A stretch of DNA of 43,143 nucleotides from Candidatus Eiseniibacteriota bacterium (lineage in GTDB: Bacteria; Eisenbacteria; RBG-16-71-46). A model generated the notes under the pieces. That model was not told where the DNA came from. It did not search any database and worked only from the letters and a program-made list of their open reading frames with translations. The stretch covers positions 1 through 43,143 of the forward strand of contig VBOY01000010.1 of NCBI GenBank assembly GCA_005893295.1, read 5' to 3'. The first letter of the stretch is position 1. Each line of letters starts with the position of its first letter. The position numbers and the translations under genes were made by a program. Positions 17,554 to 29,538 of this stretch are shown one piece after another.

Positions 17554-18762
17554 TCACGAGCGCCCCGCCCCGCGCACCCGCAGCACCTCCTCCACGTCCT
17601 TGTCTCCGCGACCCGAGAGACCGACGACGACGTTCCTCTCGCGTCCGAGCGTCTTGCCTTCGCGCAGCACCCAAGCCAGCGCGTGCGCGGTCTCGAGCGC
17701 CGGCAGGATCCCCTCGAGCCGTGACAGGGCCTCGAACGCATCGAGCGCCTCGGCGTCGGTTGCGTGCGTGTACTCGACCATCCCTTGATCGCGCAGCCAG
17801 GCATGCTCGGGCCCGAGCGCGGGATAGTCGAGGCCGGCCGAGACGGAATGGGTCTCGCGGATCATTCCGCGCTCGTCTTGGAGTACCAGAGTACGGGTGC
17901 CATGGAGCACCCCCACGGTCGGCTCGGCCGTGCGGCTGGCGTGTCGCCCGGAAGCGATGCCGAGCCCCCCGGCTTCGACTCCCACCTTGCGCACCGACGG
18001 CTCGTCGAGGAACGCATGGAACAGGCCGATCGCGTTGCTGCCGCCGCCCACGCACGCCACCAGGACGTCGGCGAGCCCTCCCACGGTGCCGGCGAATTGC
18101 GCGCGCGCCTCGACCCCGATCACGCGCTGGAAGTCACGAACCAGGGTGGGAAAAGGGTGAGGCCCGAGCACCGAGCCCAGCACGTAGTGGGTGTCGTCGA
18201 CGCGCGTCACCCAGTCGCGCAGCGCCTCGTTGATCGCGTCCTTGAGGGTACGGCTTCCCGACTCCACCTCGCGCACCTCGGCGCCGAGCAGCTGCATGCG
18301 TTGGACGTTCAGATGCTGGCGGCGCGCATCCTCGACCCCCATGTAGATCGTGCAGGTGAGCCCGCAGCGTGCCGCGGCCGCCGCGGTGGCCACGCCGTGC
18401 TGGCCTGCGCCGGTTTCGGCGATCACGCGCGGCTTGCCCATGCGACGCGCCAGCAGGCATTGGCCGATCGTGTTGTTGATCTTGTGGGCGCCGGTGTGCA
18501 GCAGGTCCTCGCGCTTGAGGAACACGCGGGTGTGCGCGGCCTTGGAGAACTGCGGCGCGAACACGAGCGGTGACGGACGGCCGGCGAAGTCGCGCAGGGC
18601 TTGCTCCAGGTCCGATGCGAAGGCGGGGTCCGAGCGCGCGCGCGCGTACTCCGCCGCCAACTGGTCCAGGGCGTGCACCAGGGTCTCGGGCACGAAGCGC
18701 CCCCCGTAGGGCCCGAAGTGCCCGGTTGCGTCGGGCGAGGAACGCACCTCAGGCGCCGTCAC
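17554..18762 (-). CDS. trpB: Tryptophan synthase beta subunit
   Basis: [63 protein letters not shown] start. Confidence 0.96.
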   Translation of the reverse strand: MTAPEVRSSPDATGHFGPYGGRFVPETLVHALDQLAAEYARARSDPAFASDLEQALRDFAGRPSPLVFAPQFSKAAHTRVFLKREDLLHTGAHKINNTIGQCLLARRMGKPRVIAETGAGQHGVATAAAAARCGLTCTIYMGVEDARRQHLNVQRMQLLGAEVREVESGSRTLKDAINEALRDWVTRVDDTHYVLGSVLGPHPFPTLVRDFQRVIGVEARAQFAGTVGGLADVLVACVGGGSNAIGLFHAFLDEPSVRKVGVEAGGLGIASGRHASRTAEPTVGVLHGTRTLVLQDERGMIRETHSVSAGLDYPALGPEHAWLRDQGMVEYTHATDAEALDAFEALSRLEGILPALETAHALAWVLREGKTLGRERNVVVGLSGRGDKDVEEVLRVRGAGRS

Positions 18763-19405
18763 GGTGCTCGTCCTCCCAGCGCCGCACGGCAGCGACGAAG
18801 CGCCGCACCTTGTGCGGATCCTTGATCCCAGGAGCCACTTCGAGCCGCGACGAAGCGTCGACGCCGAATGGTCGCACCTCGGAGAGAGCCTCCCCCACGC
18901 ACGCATCGTCGAGCCCACCGGCGAGCAGCACTTCGCGGGTGGCCGCCACGACGCGCGCGGTCTCCCACGGCAGGCGCTCTCCGGTGCCGCCCGCGAGCGC
19001 AGAGTGCGCGGCATCCAACAGGACGAGGGGCCCGAGCGGCGGCAGTGTCTCGCGCAGCGAGCCATCGCGCTCGACCCCGACCGCCATCGTCACCGGCAGC
19101 GGGAAGTCCGTGGGCCAGGCGAGCGGATCGACCCGATGGAGCTGCACGCGGTCGGCCCGCGCCTGCCGCGCGAGGGTCGCCGCCTCCTCGGGCGTGGGCG
19201 ATACGAGCACCGCCACGATCGTCGCCCCGGGCAGCGACGCCGCGATCGCGGCCACCCGCTCGGGCTCGACGCGGCGCGCGGTATCTCCCGTGAGCACGAA
19301 GCCCAGCCAGTCGGCCCCGGCGTCGCGTGCCGCGCGGGCGTCCTCGAGCCGGGTCAAGCCGCACACCTTGACCACGGTGCGCCGGCTCTTAGCCGCCGGA
19401 TCCAC
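18749..19405 (-). CDS. trpF: Phosphoribosylanthranilate isomerase
   Basis: [43 protein letters not shown]...[24 protein letters not shown]. Confidence 0.92.
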   Translation of the reverse strand: MDPAAKSRRTVVKVCGLTRLEDARAARDAGADWLGFVLTGDTARRVEPERVAAIAASLPGATIVAVLVSPTPEEAATLARQARADRVQLHRVDPLAWPTDFPLPVTMAVGVERDGSLRETLPPLGPLVLLDAAHSALAGGTGERLPWETARVVAATREVLLAGGLDDACVGEALSEVRPFGVDASSRLEVAPGIKDPHKVRRFVAAVRRWEDEHRDGA

Positions 19406-19406
19406 G

Positions 19407-20219
19407 TCAGCCTCGGGCGGCGGCCGAGAGCGTGCGCAGGACGGCCCCGGGGTCGGGGCTCGTCATGAACACCTCCCCCATCAGCACGGCGTCGCAGCGG
19501 GTCGAGCGCAGGCGCTCGAGGTCCGAGGCGGTGGAGATGCCGCTCTCGGCGACCGCGCAGACCAGCGGCGGAACCTCGGGCAGCAGCCGCAGCGATAACT
19601 CCGGGTCCAGCTCGAAGGTGCGGAGGTCACGGTGATTGATGCCCACCAGCGTGGCGCCTGCGCGCAGCGACCGCTTGAGCTCGTCCGGGTCGTGGACCTC
19701 GACCAGGCAGTCGAGCCCGAGCAGGCGCGCCTCGGTGATCAGGCGCTGGGTCTGGACCTCCGACAGCAGCGCCGCCAGGAGCAGCACGCCGTCGGCCCCG
19801 CGCGTGGCCGCGTCGAGCAGTTGATACGAGTCGAGCACGAAGTCCTTGACCAGGATCGGCAGCGACACGGCCGCCCGCACCGCGTCCACCCACGTGAGCT
19901 CCCCTTGGAAGTGATCGGGCTCGGTGACGATCGAGATCGCGGCCGCGCCGCCTGCTTCGTAGGCGCGCGCGATCGCCACCGGATCCAGATCCGCGCGCAG
20001 GATGCCCTTGGAGGGCGAGGCGCGCTTGATCTCGCACAGCAACTTGAGCGGCGCCGTGCGCGGGGCACGACGCAGCGCCCGCTCGAGGCGCCCGTCCGGC
20101 GGCGCCGGCCCCAGGCGCCCGCGCAGCACGTGCCCCGGCGTGCGTGCGGCCAGCTCCGCGATGCGCCGCCTACGGTCGCCGGCGATGCGCGTCAGGAAGT
20201 CCAAGGGTGGGGCCGCCAT
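19407..20219 (-). CDS. trpC: Indole-3-glycerol phosphate synthase
   Basis: LLCEIKRASPSKGILR, AISIVTEPDHFQGEL, LPILVKDFVLDSYQL, VGINHRDLRTFELD. Confidence 0.95.
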   Translation of the reverse strand: MAAPPLDFLTRIAGDRRRRIAELAARTPGHVLRGRLGPAPPDGRLERALRRAPRTAPLKLLCEIKRASPSKGILRADLDPVAIARAYEAGGAAAISIVTEPDHFQGELTWVDAVRAAVSLPILVKDFVLDSYQLLDAATRGADGVLLLAALLSEVQTQRLITEARLLGLDCLVEVHDPDELKRSLRAGATLVGINHRDLRTFELDPELSLRLLPEVPPLVCAVAESGISTASDLERLRSTRCDAVLMGEVFMTSPDPGAVLRTLSAAARG

Positions 20220-20220
20220 G

Positions 20221-21224
20221 CTATCCCCGGAACGCCGCCAGATCCGCGAGCTTCGCGGCCGCCTCGCCGCTGTCGATCGCACGCCGTGCACGGCTCAGCC
20301 CATCTTCCAAGTCCTTCGCCACCCCTGCGACGAGCAGCGCGGCCGCCGCGTTGAGAGCCACGATGTCGCGTCCGGCGCCGGCTTCGCCCGAAAGGATCGC
20401 TCGGATGCGGGCGGCGTTCTCGGCCGCCGCGCCCCCGCCGATGCCGGCGCGGTCGCTCCCACCGAGGCCGAGGCGCTTGGGGTTCACGTCGAACTCGCGA
20501 ATCGTTCCATGGGCAAGCTCGGCGACATGGCTGTCCGCGAACAGCGTGAGCTCGTCGAGCCCGTCGCGGCCATGCACCACCCAGGCACGCTCGCTCCCCA
20601 GGCGCTGCAGCACCTCGGCCATCGGCCGCACCAGCGAATCGGCGTACACGCCGAGCAGCTGCCGCGTGGCGCCGGCCGGGTTGGTCAACGGGCCGAGGAT
20701 GTTGAACACGGTGCGCACGCCCAGCTCGCGCCGGGGGGCCGCGGCGTGTTGGAGCGCGGCGTGGAAATGCGGAGCGAAGAGGAAGGTGATCCCGAGAGCG
20801 TCGAGCGAGCGCGCCGCGTCCTCGGGGGTGAGGTCGATGGACACCCCGAGCGACTCCAACACGTCGGCGCTGCCGGTGCGGCTCGACACCGCGCGGTTGC
20901 CATGCTTCGCCACCGCCACGCCGCAGGCTGCCGTGACGATCGCCACCGTGGTCGAGATGTTGAACGTGCCGGCGTTGTCGCCGCCGGTACCACAGGTGTC
21001 GAGCAGCGGCTGGCGCCGGGTGCGGATCGGCGGCACCCGGCGCCGCATCGCCTCGGCCATCCCGGCGATCTCCTCAGGCATTTCCCCCTTCATGCGCAGC
21101 GCCACCACCAGGCCTGCGATTTGAGCCGGAGTGGCCTCGCCGGCCAGCACTTGGTCCATCGCCGCGCACGCCTGCTCCCGGGACAGGGGTTGGCGCTCGA
21201 CCACGTGTGCAATCGCGGTGCGGA

Positions 21225-21228
<4 letters not shown>
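20221..21228 (-). CDS. trpD: Anthranilate phosphoribosyltransferase
   Basis: [59 protein letters not shown]. Confidence 0.96.
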
Positions 21229-21811
<583 letters not shown>

Positions 21812-21815
<4 letters not shown>

Positions 21816-23278
21816 GTCTGCCCCTGCTCGGCGCGCTGCACCGCCAGCCACAGGGCGCGCCCCTTGCTCAACGTCTCCTGCCATTCGCGCTCAGGCTCCG
21901 AGTCGGCCACCACGCCCGCGCCCACTCCCCAGTGCGCGCGGCCATCCGCGTACACCAGCGTGCGGATCGCGATGCACAGGTCGAGGTTTCCGTGGTAATC
22001 GAAGTGCCCCACCGCCCCGGCGTACACGCCTCGCCGCACCGGCTCGAGATCGTCGATGATCTCCATCGCCCGCACCTTGGGCGCCCCCGAAACGGTGCCC
22101 GCGGGGAAGCAGGCGCGCACGATGTCGAGCGGCTCCAGCCGCGGCAGCAGGCGCCCGCGCACGTTCGACACCAAGTGCATGACCTGCGAATAGCGCTCGA
22201 CCGCCATGTATTCGTTGGTCTCCACCGACCCGTACTCGGCCACCCGGCCGACATCGTTGCGTCCCAGGTCCACCAGCATCACGTGCTCGGCGCGTTCCTT
22301 TTCGCTCGCCTTGAGTTCCCCTTCCAGCGCACGGTCCTCCTCGGGGGTGCGGCCGCGCGGCCTGGTGCCCGCGATCGGGCGCACCTCGACGGTGCTGTCG
22401 GTGCGTCGCACCAACACTTCGGGCGACGAGCCGACCAGCGCGAGCGAGCCGAGCTTGAGAAAGTACATGTAAGGCGACGGGTTCGTCACCCGCAGCGCCC
22501 GGTAGGCCTCGAAGGCCGGGCGGCTCACCGGCGCGCTCATGCGGTGGCTCAGGACCACCTGGAAGATGTCGCCGGCGCGGATGCGTTCCTTGGCATGGTC
22601 GACTGCCTCGAGGTACTGCTCGCGGGTCGCGGTCGAGGTGGCTTCCGCGAGACCGGAGGCTGGGCTCGCTTCCTGCCAGGCGAGCGGACGGCCGAGACGT
22701 TCCACCTCGGCTTCGATCCGCTGGACGGCCCGGGCGTACGCGGCATCGGGGTCGCTCCCGCCGCGCTCGTGGGTCACCACCTTCAAGGTATGCCTGAGGT
22801 TGTCGAACACGCTCACCACGTCACCGAACAGGAACATCGCATCCGGCAGCCCGAGGTCGTCGCGCCCGCGTGCCGGCAAGCGCTCGAACCAGCGCGCCAC
22901 GTCGTAGCTCAAGTAGCCGACCGCCCCACCGCAGAAGCGCGGCAGCCCCGGCAGCGCGACCGCCTGGTGCCCGCGCAGCAGCTCGGCCAGCTCTTCGAGC
23001 GGATGGCGCGCGAGCGGTTGCACGACGCCGCCCCGGTGGATCTCGCATCGCTCGCCGCGGGCGATGAACACCTGGGACGGACGGCTGCCGAGCAGCGAGT
23101 AGCGCCCCCACTTCTCGCCCCCCTCGACGCTCTCGAGCAGGAACGAGTACGGCGGCTCGTCGATCTTGCGGAACGCCGAGACCGGGGTGTCGTGGTCGGC
23201 GAACACCTCGCGGTAGACCGGCACCAGGCGACCGCCGCGGGCGAGCGAGCGAAACTCCGAGCGGGACGGGACGATCAT
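21812..23278 (-). CDS. trpE: Anthranilate synthase component I
   Basis: [79 protein letters not shown] overlap with recN. Confidence 0.96.
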
Positions 23279-24950
23279 CGGTCCGATGGAGCGGCGGCCA
23301 GCAGCTCGCGCGCCTGCCGGCGTGTGGTTTCGCTCGCGCGGGTTCCGGCGAGCATGCGTGCCAGCTCCGCGACGCGCGCTTCGCCGTCGACCGGACCGAA
23401 CCGCGCCAGCGTTCGCGCGCCCACGATCTCCTTGGTCACGCTCAGGTGGTGGTCGGCGAGTGCGGCGATCATCGGTAGGTGGGTCACGCACAGGATCTGG
23501 CGGTGGCGCGCGAGGAGGCGCAGGCGCTCTCCCACCGCCTGGGCCACCGCGCCTCCGATTCCGGAATCTACTTCGTCGAACACCAGAAGATCAACGCGGT
23601 CTTTGGCTTCCAGCGCGGCCTTGAGAGCGAGCATGACCCGAGAAAGCTCTCCTCCCGAGGCGATCTTGGCGAGTGGCTTCGGCGGCTCGCCCGCGTTGGC
23701 GGTGAAGCGTATCGTTACCGCGTCGAGGCCCAAGGGGCCGAAGCCGCGAGCGTCCTCGCGCGGCCGGGCGACGTCGAAGGCCAGCCGCGCCGAGGCGAAG
23801 CCGAGCGGCTTGAGCTCACGCGTGAGGCGGGTCCCCCAAGTGGCTGCGGCTGCAGCCCGTTGCGCGCCGAGAGAGAGCGCCTGTTGCAAGCACTCGGCCT
23901 CGGCACGCATCAACCGTGCGCCCGCTCGCTCGCGGGCGCCCGCGGCGTCGTCGCCCGCCGCCAGCTCGCGCTCGAGCTCGGTCCGCCAGGCCTGCAGCTC
24001 CGACACGTTGCGGCGGTACGTGCGCGTCAAGCGGTGGATCGAGTCGCGCCGGGCCTCGATCGCGTCCAGCTGCGAAGGGTCGACCTCGAGTTGGTTCACG
24101 TAATCGGTGAGGGTGCGCGCCGCCTCGGCCATCGCGATTCCGGCTTCATGCAGCGGCGGCAGGCCGTCGGCCAGGCTCGGATCGAGGCGCGCCGCCTGCT
24201 CGAGCGCATGGAGCGCCGAGGCCAGCGAGGCGCCGGCCGAGGTCTCGGACTCGGAGAGTCCCTCGAGCGCCTGCGACGCTAGCGCGCGCAGGCGGTCGGC
24301 GTGCGCGAGGCGCGCCGCGTCGCGCTCGAGCGTTTCCAGCTCATCGTCGGCGAGCCTCGCCTGGTCGATCTGATGCGCCGCGTGGCGGAGGTACTCGGAG
24401 CGCTCGGCGAAGGTGGCGAGCGAAGCTTCCAGCCGCTCGAGGTCGGCCCGCGCCTCGCGCCACGCCGCGAGCGATACGCAGTAGAGCTGGCGTTGCTCCT
24501 CGAGCCCGGCCAGCCGATCCAGCACCAGCAGGCCCGCCTCGGGCTTGAGCAAGCTCTGGTGCTCGTGCTGGCCGTGGAGATCGGCCACGATCTCGCCCAG
24601 GCGCTTGAGCGCCGCGAGGGTCACCGGCGATTGGTTGACGCTGGCGCGCCCACGCCCATTCGCCTGCGCCTCGCGTCGCACGATCACCGTGGCGCCGTCG
24701 AAGTCGAGGCCCCACTCGGCCATGAGCGCCCCCACCCGGGCCGCCGCCTCGCCGTTCAGATCGAACTCGGCCTCCACCACCGCCGCCGCCGCGCCTTCAC
24801 GTACCACGTCGGCATCGGCCCGCTCCCCCACCACCAGGTTAGGGACTTGCCGGCTCCGGTCTCGCCGGTGACGGCGTTGAGCCCCGGTCCGAACGTGACC
24901 TCGGCCCGCTCGACCACCGCGAGATCGCGAATCGTCAGACGCTCGAGCAT
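23275..24950 (-). pseudogene. recN: DNA repair protein RecN, apparent frameshift after Walker A
   Basis: MLERLTIRDLAVVERAEVTFGPGLNAVTGETGAGKSL reads in one frame (from 24950); LVVGERADADVVREG...LHGQHEHQSLL...KIASGGELSRVMLALKAAL...VFDEVDSGIGGAVAQAVG reads in another. Confidence 0.8.
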
Positions 24951-24957
24951 GCGAGTC

Positions 24958-25833
24958 CTACATACTCCGCCGCGCGCTCCCCTGCCAGCCCAGCTTGCCC
25001 TGGAGCGAGCGGGTGAACGGGCGCGCGGGGTTCTGGAACAGTCGCACCGAAGCGCGCGAAAGCCCGAGCTCGATCTCGTCGCCGGCTTCGAGCGCCACCT
25101 TGTCTTGGCCGTCGAGCAGCAGCATCGCCGGATCGAACGAGCCGAGCACGGTGAGCTCGACCGCATCCGTGGCCGACAGCACCAACGAGCGGCTGGCAAT
25201 CGTGTGCGGGCACACCGGCGTGACGACCAACGCTTCCAAGGTCGGCGCGAGGAGCGGCCCGCCGGCCGACAGCGAGTAGGCGGTCGAGCCGGCGGCGCTC
25301 GCGGCGATCAAGCCGTCGGCCACCAGGTGGCCGAGCTCGCTGCCGAGGGCGCGCATGCGCATGTGGAGCGCCGAATAGCCGCCGGCGGTCTTGGCCACGG
25401 CATCGTTCACGGCGAGCCCGCGGTGCACGACGCGCCCCCTGCGTTTCACGACGGCGGCGATCAAGCGGCGCCGGATGGTGGGCCACTCTCCGGCGAGCGC
25501 GGCGCGCACCGCCGGTTCCATCTCCCGCTCCTCGGCGGCGGTGAGGAAGCCCAGGCCCCCCAGGTTGATCGCGAGCAGCGCGCCACGGCGACCGGCGAGC
25601 GAACGCGCCGCCTTGAGCGCGGTGCCGTCGCCGCCGAGCGCCACCAGGACCTCGCACCACGCCGCCAGCTTCGCCACCGGCACGCCCGGCTCCCCCATCG
25701 CGCGCGCCAGGTCGCCCTCGAGGCGCACCTCGCGGTGCTGCCGTGCAAGCTGGGTCACGAGGTGCGCGACCGCGCGTCGCACTCCGGGGCGGCCGGTATG
25801 GCCTAGGATCGCGACCCGACGGAGCGGCTTCAT
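24958..25833 (-). CDS. nadK: NAD kinase
   Basis: LVALGGDGTALKAAR, NLGGLGFLTA, VNDAV, GSTAYSLSAGGPLL, TPVCPHTIASRSLVL. Confidence 0.95.
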   Translation of the reverse strand: MKPLRRVAILGHTGRPGVRRAVAHLVTQLARQHREVRLEGDLARAMGEPGVPVAKLAAWCEVLVALGGDGTALKAARSLAGRRGALLAINLGGLGFLTAAEEREMEPAVRAALAGEWPTIRRRLIAAVVKRRGRVVHRGLAVNDAVAKTAGGYSALHMRMRALGSELGHLVADGLIAASAAGSTAYSLSAGGPLLAPTLEALVVTPVCPHTIASRSLVLSATDAVELTVLGSFDPAMLLLDGQDKVALEAGDEIELGLSRASVRLFQNPARPFTRSLQGKLGWQGSARRSM

Positions 25834-25991
25834 GCGGGCTCGGGTCCCCGCACGCTCACCGTGGCGGCTCGCCGTTCCGCCCCGAGCGCAAAACGGCGAG
25901 GCGGCGACGAGCGAGGCGTACCCGCGGGATACGTCGCAGCGAGGAGGGACCGAGCCAACGCAGCGATCGGGCCCTCACGACGAGCCGGCGC

Positions 25992-27884
25992 TCACGTGTA
26001 CTGGCGCTGGTGGGCACGGACCCAGTCCAGCGTCCGGCGCGCGATCGCAGGCGGGTCCAGTCCCACGGTCCGCAGCAGCTCGTCGCGCTTGCCGTGCGTG
26101 ACGAAATGCTCGGGGAGCGCCACGCGCTGCAGGGCAACGGTGGACAACGAGTGTCGATCGAGACACTCGCTCACGGCGCTGCCGAATCCGCCCATCGGCA
26201 CGTTCTCCTCCACCGTGACGATGCGGCCGACCGAGCGTGCCAGGCCGACGATCGCGTGCTCGTCGAGCGGGGACGCGAAGCGCGCGTTCACCACCGTCGC
26301 CGACACCCCCTCGGCCGCGAGCAGCTCGGCCGCCGCCAGCGCCGGCTGCACCATCGTGCCGAGCGCCACGATCGCGACGTCGCCGCCCGCGCGCAGCTGC
26401 TCCGAGAGACCGAGCGCCAGCAGGCGCGGCTCGCGCGCCGGCATCGTCTCCTCGGGGATGTTGGCGCGCGGGTAGCGCACCGCCACGGGGCCGCCGCGGT
26501 GATGCACCGCCGTCCACAGCATGTCGCGCAGCTCTTCTCCGTTCTTGGGCGCCATCACCACCATCCCCGGGATCATGCGCAGGTAGCCGATGTCGAAGGC
26601 GCCGTGCTGCGGAGCGCCGTCTTCGCCCACCAGGCCGGCGCGGTCCACGCACAGCACCACGTGCAGGTCCTGGACCGCCACGTCGTGGATGAGGGAATCG
26701 AAAGCCCGTTGCAGAAACGTGGAGTAGATCGCGGTGAGGGGCACCATGCCGGACGCCGCCAGCCCGGCGGAGAAGGTGACGCCGTGCTCCTCGGCCATGC
26801 CGACGTCGAAGAAGCGATCGGGGTACTGCTTCGCGAAGCCCTTGAGGCCGGTGTTGTCGGTCATGGCCGCGGTGACCGCGACGACCCGCGGCATGCGCGC
26901 GGCGATCTCGATCGCGGTCTCACCGAACACTTGTGTATAGGTACGCCGCGCGCTCTTGGATGCGGTGCCGGTCTCCGGGTCGAACACGCCGACGCCATGG
27001 AAGGTGCCGGCGTCCCCCTCGGCGGGGCCGTAGCCCTTGCCCTTGGTGGTCACGACGTGGAGCAGCACCGGACCCTCGAAGCGCCTGAGATCGCTGAGCG
27101 TTTCCTCGAGCACGTCGAAGTCGTGCCCGTCGATCGGCCCGAAGTACTTGAGGCCCAGCTCTTCGAACAACACGCCGGGCACCACCAGGTTCTGCAGCCC
27201 CTCCTTGACGCGGCGTGCCGCGAGCTGAGCCTGGCGGCCGAGGCGCGGCAGTCGCCCGAGCAGCTCGTAGACATCGCGCTCGAACGCGCGATAGACCCGG
27301 CTGGTCGTTAGCTTGGTCAGGTAGCGGGCGATCGCGCCGGTGTTGCGCGAGATGCTCCACTCGTTGTCGTTCAAGATCACGATCAGCCGGCGCTTGAGCT
27401 CGCCGGCGTTGTTGAGGCCCTCGAACGCCATGCCGCCGGTGAGCGCGCCGTCGCCGATCACCGCCACCACGTGATGGTTCTCCCCGCACAGATCACGGGC
27501 CACCGCGAAGCCGAGCGCGGCCGAGATCGAGGTGCTGCCGTGACAGGTGCCGAACGGGTCGTGCTCACTCTCGGAACGCATCGGGTAGCCGGCGAGGCCG
27601 CCCAGCGAGCGCAGCGTGTCGAATCGCTCGAAGCGCCCGGTCACCAGCTTGTGCGGGTAGGACTGGTGCCCGACGTCCCACAGGATCTTGTCGCGCGGTG
27701 AGTCGAACACGCGATGGAGCGCCAAGGTCAGCTCCACCACGCCCAGGTTCGGCGCCAGGTGGCCGGCGCGGCGCGCCACCGTCTGGATGATCACGTGCCG
27801 TATCTCGGCCGCGAGCTGGTGGATCTGGGCGCGCGACAGCGCCTTGAGGTCGGCCGGCGAGTGGATGCGTTCGAGCAGGCTCAT
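25992..27884 (-). CDS. dxs: 1-deoxy-D-xylulose-5-phosphate synthase
   Basis: GHQSYPHKLVTGR, GDGALTGGMAFEGLNNAG, DGHDF, VDRAGLVGEDGAPQHGAFDIGYLR; ATGA overlap with the PAP2 gene. Confidence 0.96.
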   Translation of the reverse strand: MSLLERIHSPADLKALSRAQIHQLAAEIRHVIIQTVARRAGHLAPNLGVVELTLALHRVFDSPRDKILWDVGHQSYPHKLVTGRFERFDTLRSLGGLAGYPMRSESEHDPFGTCHGSTSISAALGFAVARDLCGENHHVVAVIGDGALTGGMAFEGLNNAGELKRRLIVILNDNEWSISRNTGAIARYLTKLTTSRVYRAFERDVYELLGRLPRLGRQAQLAARRVKEGLQNLVVPGVLFEELGLKYFGPIDGHDFDVLEETLSDLRRFEGPVLLHVVTTKGKGYGPAEGDAGTFHGVGVFDPETGTASKSARRTYTQVFGETAIEIAARMPRVVAVTAAMTDNTGLKGFAKQYPDRFFDVGMAEEHGVTFSAGLAASGMVPLTAIYSTFLQRAFDSLIHDVAVQDLHVVLCVDRAGLVGEDGAPQHGAFDIGYLRMIPGMVVMAPKNGEELRDMLWTAVHHRGGPVAVRYPRANIPEETMPAREPRLLALGLSEQLRAGGDVAIVALGTMVQPALAAAELLAAEGVSATVVNARFASPLDEHAIVGLARSVGRIVTVEENVPMGGFGSAVSECLDRHSLSTVALQRVALPEHFVTHGKRDELLRTVGLDPPAIARRTLDWVRAHQRQYT

Positions 27885-28306
27885 CGAATCCAGCTCCACG
27901 CGAGGGCCGTGCTCACGCCGAGCAGCGCGCCCACGAAGACCTCGAACGGCGTGTGTCCAAGGAGCTCCATGAGCCGGTGGGTTTCCGCTTCGGGATGCTG
28001 CAAGTGCTCGTCGATCAGGCGGTTGAGAATGGCGGCCTGTCGGCCGGCCGCGCGGCGCACTCCCGCCGCATCATACATGACGATCAGGCTGAAATACAGC
28101 GTGACGCCGAACAACGGCGAGCGCACGCCCTCCCGCAGGCCCACCAGGGTCGAGAGCGCGGCCACCGAGGCCGCGTGCGAGCTGGGCATGCCGCCAGTCT
28201 CTACGAAGCGCCGGAAGTTCCAGCGCCGCGCCTTGAGGTATTCGCGCACGCCCTTGTACGTCTGCACCAGCATTCCGACGAGGAGCGCCAACCAGAACTC
28301 GTCCAT
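27881..28306 (-). CDS. Divergent PAP2 family (DUF212/YuiD-like) membrane protein
   Basis: QTYKGVREYLKARRWNFRRFVETGGMPSSHAASVAALST...MYDAAGVRRAAGRQAAILN...LGHTPFEVFVGALLG. Confidence 0.9.
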   Translation of the reverse strand: MDEFWLALLVGMLVQTYKGVREYLKARRWNFRRFVETGGMPSSHAASVAALSTLVGLREGVRSPLFGVTLYFSLIVMYDAAGVRRAAGRQAAILNRLIDEHLQHPEAETHRLMELLGHTPFEVFVGALLGVSTALAWSWIR

Positions 28307-28315
28307 CGCCGTCTC

Positions 28316-29236
28316 CTAGCGCTCTCGGGTCGCCATCGCGCACACCAGCCGCGCCAGGTTGCGGCACCGTGGGCCGAGAGTCGACAGATTGGCGAGCGCC
28401 AGATCGATCGATTGCTCGGCTTGGACGCGCGCCGCACGCTCTCCCACCGCACGCGGATAGGTGGCCTTGCCGCGGCGCTGGTCGGTGCCGGCCCGCTTGC
28501 CCAAGCGGCCCAGCGAGGAGCGACGGTTCAGGAGGTCGTCGTGGATCTGGAAGGCAAGGCCCAGGTGACGGCCCGCCACGCCAAGCAGGTCGAGCTGGTG
28601 GTCGCCCGCTTCCCCCGCCAGGCCGCCGAGTCTCAGGGCCGCGCTCATCAGGGCGCCGGTCTTTCGGACGTCGATCTCTCGGACCATCGCTTCGTTCGCC
28701 ACGCGTCCCTCGGTCTCGAGATCGAGCACCTGGCCCGCGATCAGCTCGTGGCTGCCGGTGCAGTAAGCGAGCCATTGGCTGGCTTCCACCACGCGGCGCG
28801 ACGGCACTCCACGCTCGCCCAGGCGGGCCACTTCTTGGAACGCCAGGGCGAGCAGCGCATCCCCGGCCAGGATGGCCAGAGCCTCGCCGTACTTGCGATG
28901 CGTGGTGGCTCGCCCGCGCCGGTAGTCGTCGTCGTCTAAGGCCGGGAGATCGTCGTGCACCAACGAGAACGCATGCACGCACTCGACCGCCGCCGCGGCG
29001 GGCAGGGCTCGCCGCCACGATCCGCCCACCGCCTCGCACGCGGTGAGGACCAACAGCGGCCGCAGCCTCTTGCCGGGGGCCAACGCGGCGTAGCGCATCG
29101 CCTCGTGGAGGTTGCGAGGCTCGATGCCTTCGGGTGGCAGCACCGAGGCGAAGTAGCGCTCGAAGGCTCGCAGTCGGCTGGCGAGTGGCCCGGCAGATCG
29201 GCCCCGTGGGCCTGCGACCGCGGCCGCGGGGCTCAA
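28316..29236 (-). CDS. Polyprenyl (farnesyl/geranylgeranyl) diphosphate synthase
   Basis: GKRLRPLLVLTACEAVGG, VHDDLPALDDDDYRRGRATTHRKYGEALAILAGDALL, FQIHDDLLN, GKATYP. Confidence 0.92.
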   Translation of the reverse strand: MSPAAAVAGPRGRSAGPLASRLRAFERYFASVLPPEGIEPRNLHEAMRYAALAPGKRLRPLLVLTACEAVGGSWRRALPAAAAVECVHAFSLVHDDLPALDDDDYRRGRATTHRKYGEALAILAGDALLALAFQEVARLGERGVPSRRVVEASQWLAYCTGSHELIAGQVLDLETEGRVANEAMVREIDVRKTGALMSAALRLGGLAGEAGDHQLDLLGVAGRHLGLAFQIHDDLLNRRSSLGRLGKRAGTDQRRGKATYPRAVGERAARVQAEQSIDLALANLSTLGPRCRNLARLVCAMATRER

Positions 29237-29538
29237 GGCGACAGCTCGTCCGGGCCGGCCTTGTCGGCGGACCTCAAGTCCAGCTCGAGTGGCCGCGTGG
29301 CCGGCGCCTCGCCCGGCTCCTCCGCCAGGCGCTCGATCCGCCGCTCGGCTTCCTCCAGCGTGCGCGTCAGGCGCCGCGACAGCTGGACCCCCTCCTCGTA
29401 GCGAGTCAGGGACTCCTCGAGCGAAAGCGTGCCAGCTTCCAGCTCGTCCACGATCGTCTCGAGCCGCTCCAGGGCCTGCTCGAAGCTCGGCCCCGCGTCG
29501 TCGTCGGCTCCTCCCGTGGCGTTCTTCTTAAGCGCCAT
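29233..29538 (-). CDS. xseB: Exodeoxyribonuclease VII small subunit
   Basis: SFEQALERLETIVDELEAGTLSLEESLTRYEEGVQLSRRL. Confidence 0.93.
   Translation of the reverse strand: MALKKNATGGADDDAGPSFEQALERLETIVDELEAGTLSLEESLTRYEEGVQLSRRLTRTLEEAERRIERLAEEPGEAPATRPLELDLRSADKAGPDELSP

Noticed and set aside
17318-18055. 245-aa minus-strand ORF containing PVAQLDRALASGAKGYRFDSCRAHH
   Set aside because: This is the familiar artefact of translating a tRNA-Arg gene; the rest is out of frame over trpB.
28500-28560. Second Asp-rich motif of the polyprenyl synthetase reads DDLLN rather than DDxxD
   Set aside because: DDLLN-type variants are, to my recollection, common in functional prenyltransferases.
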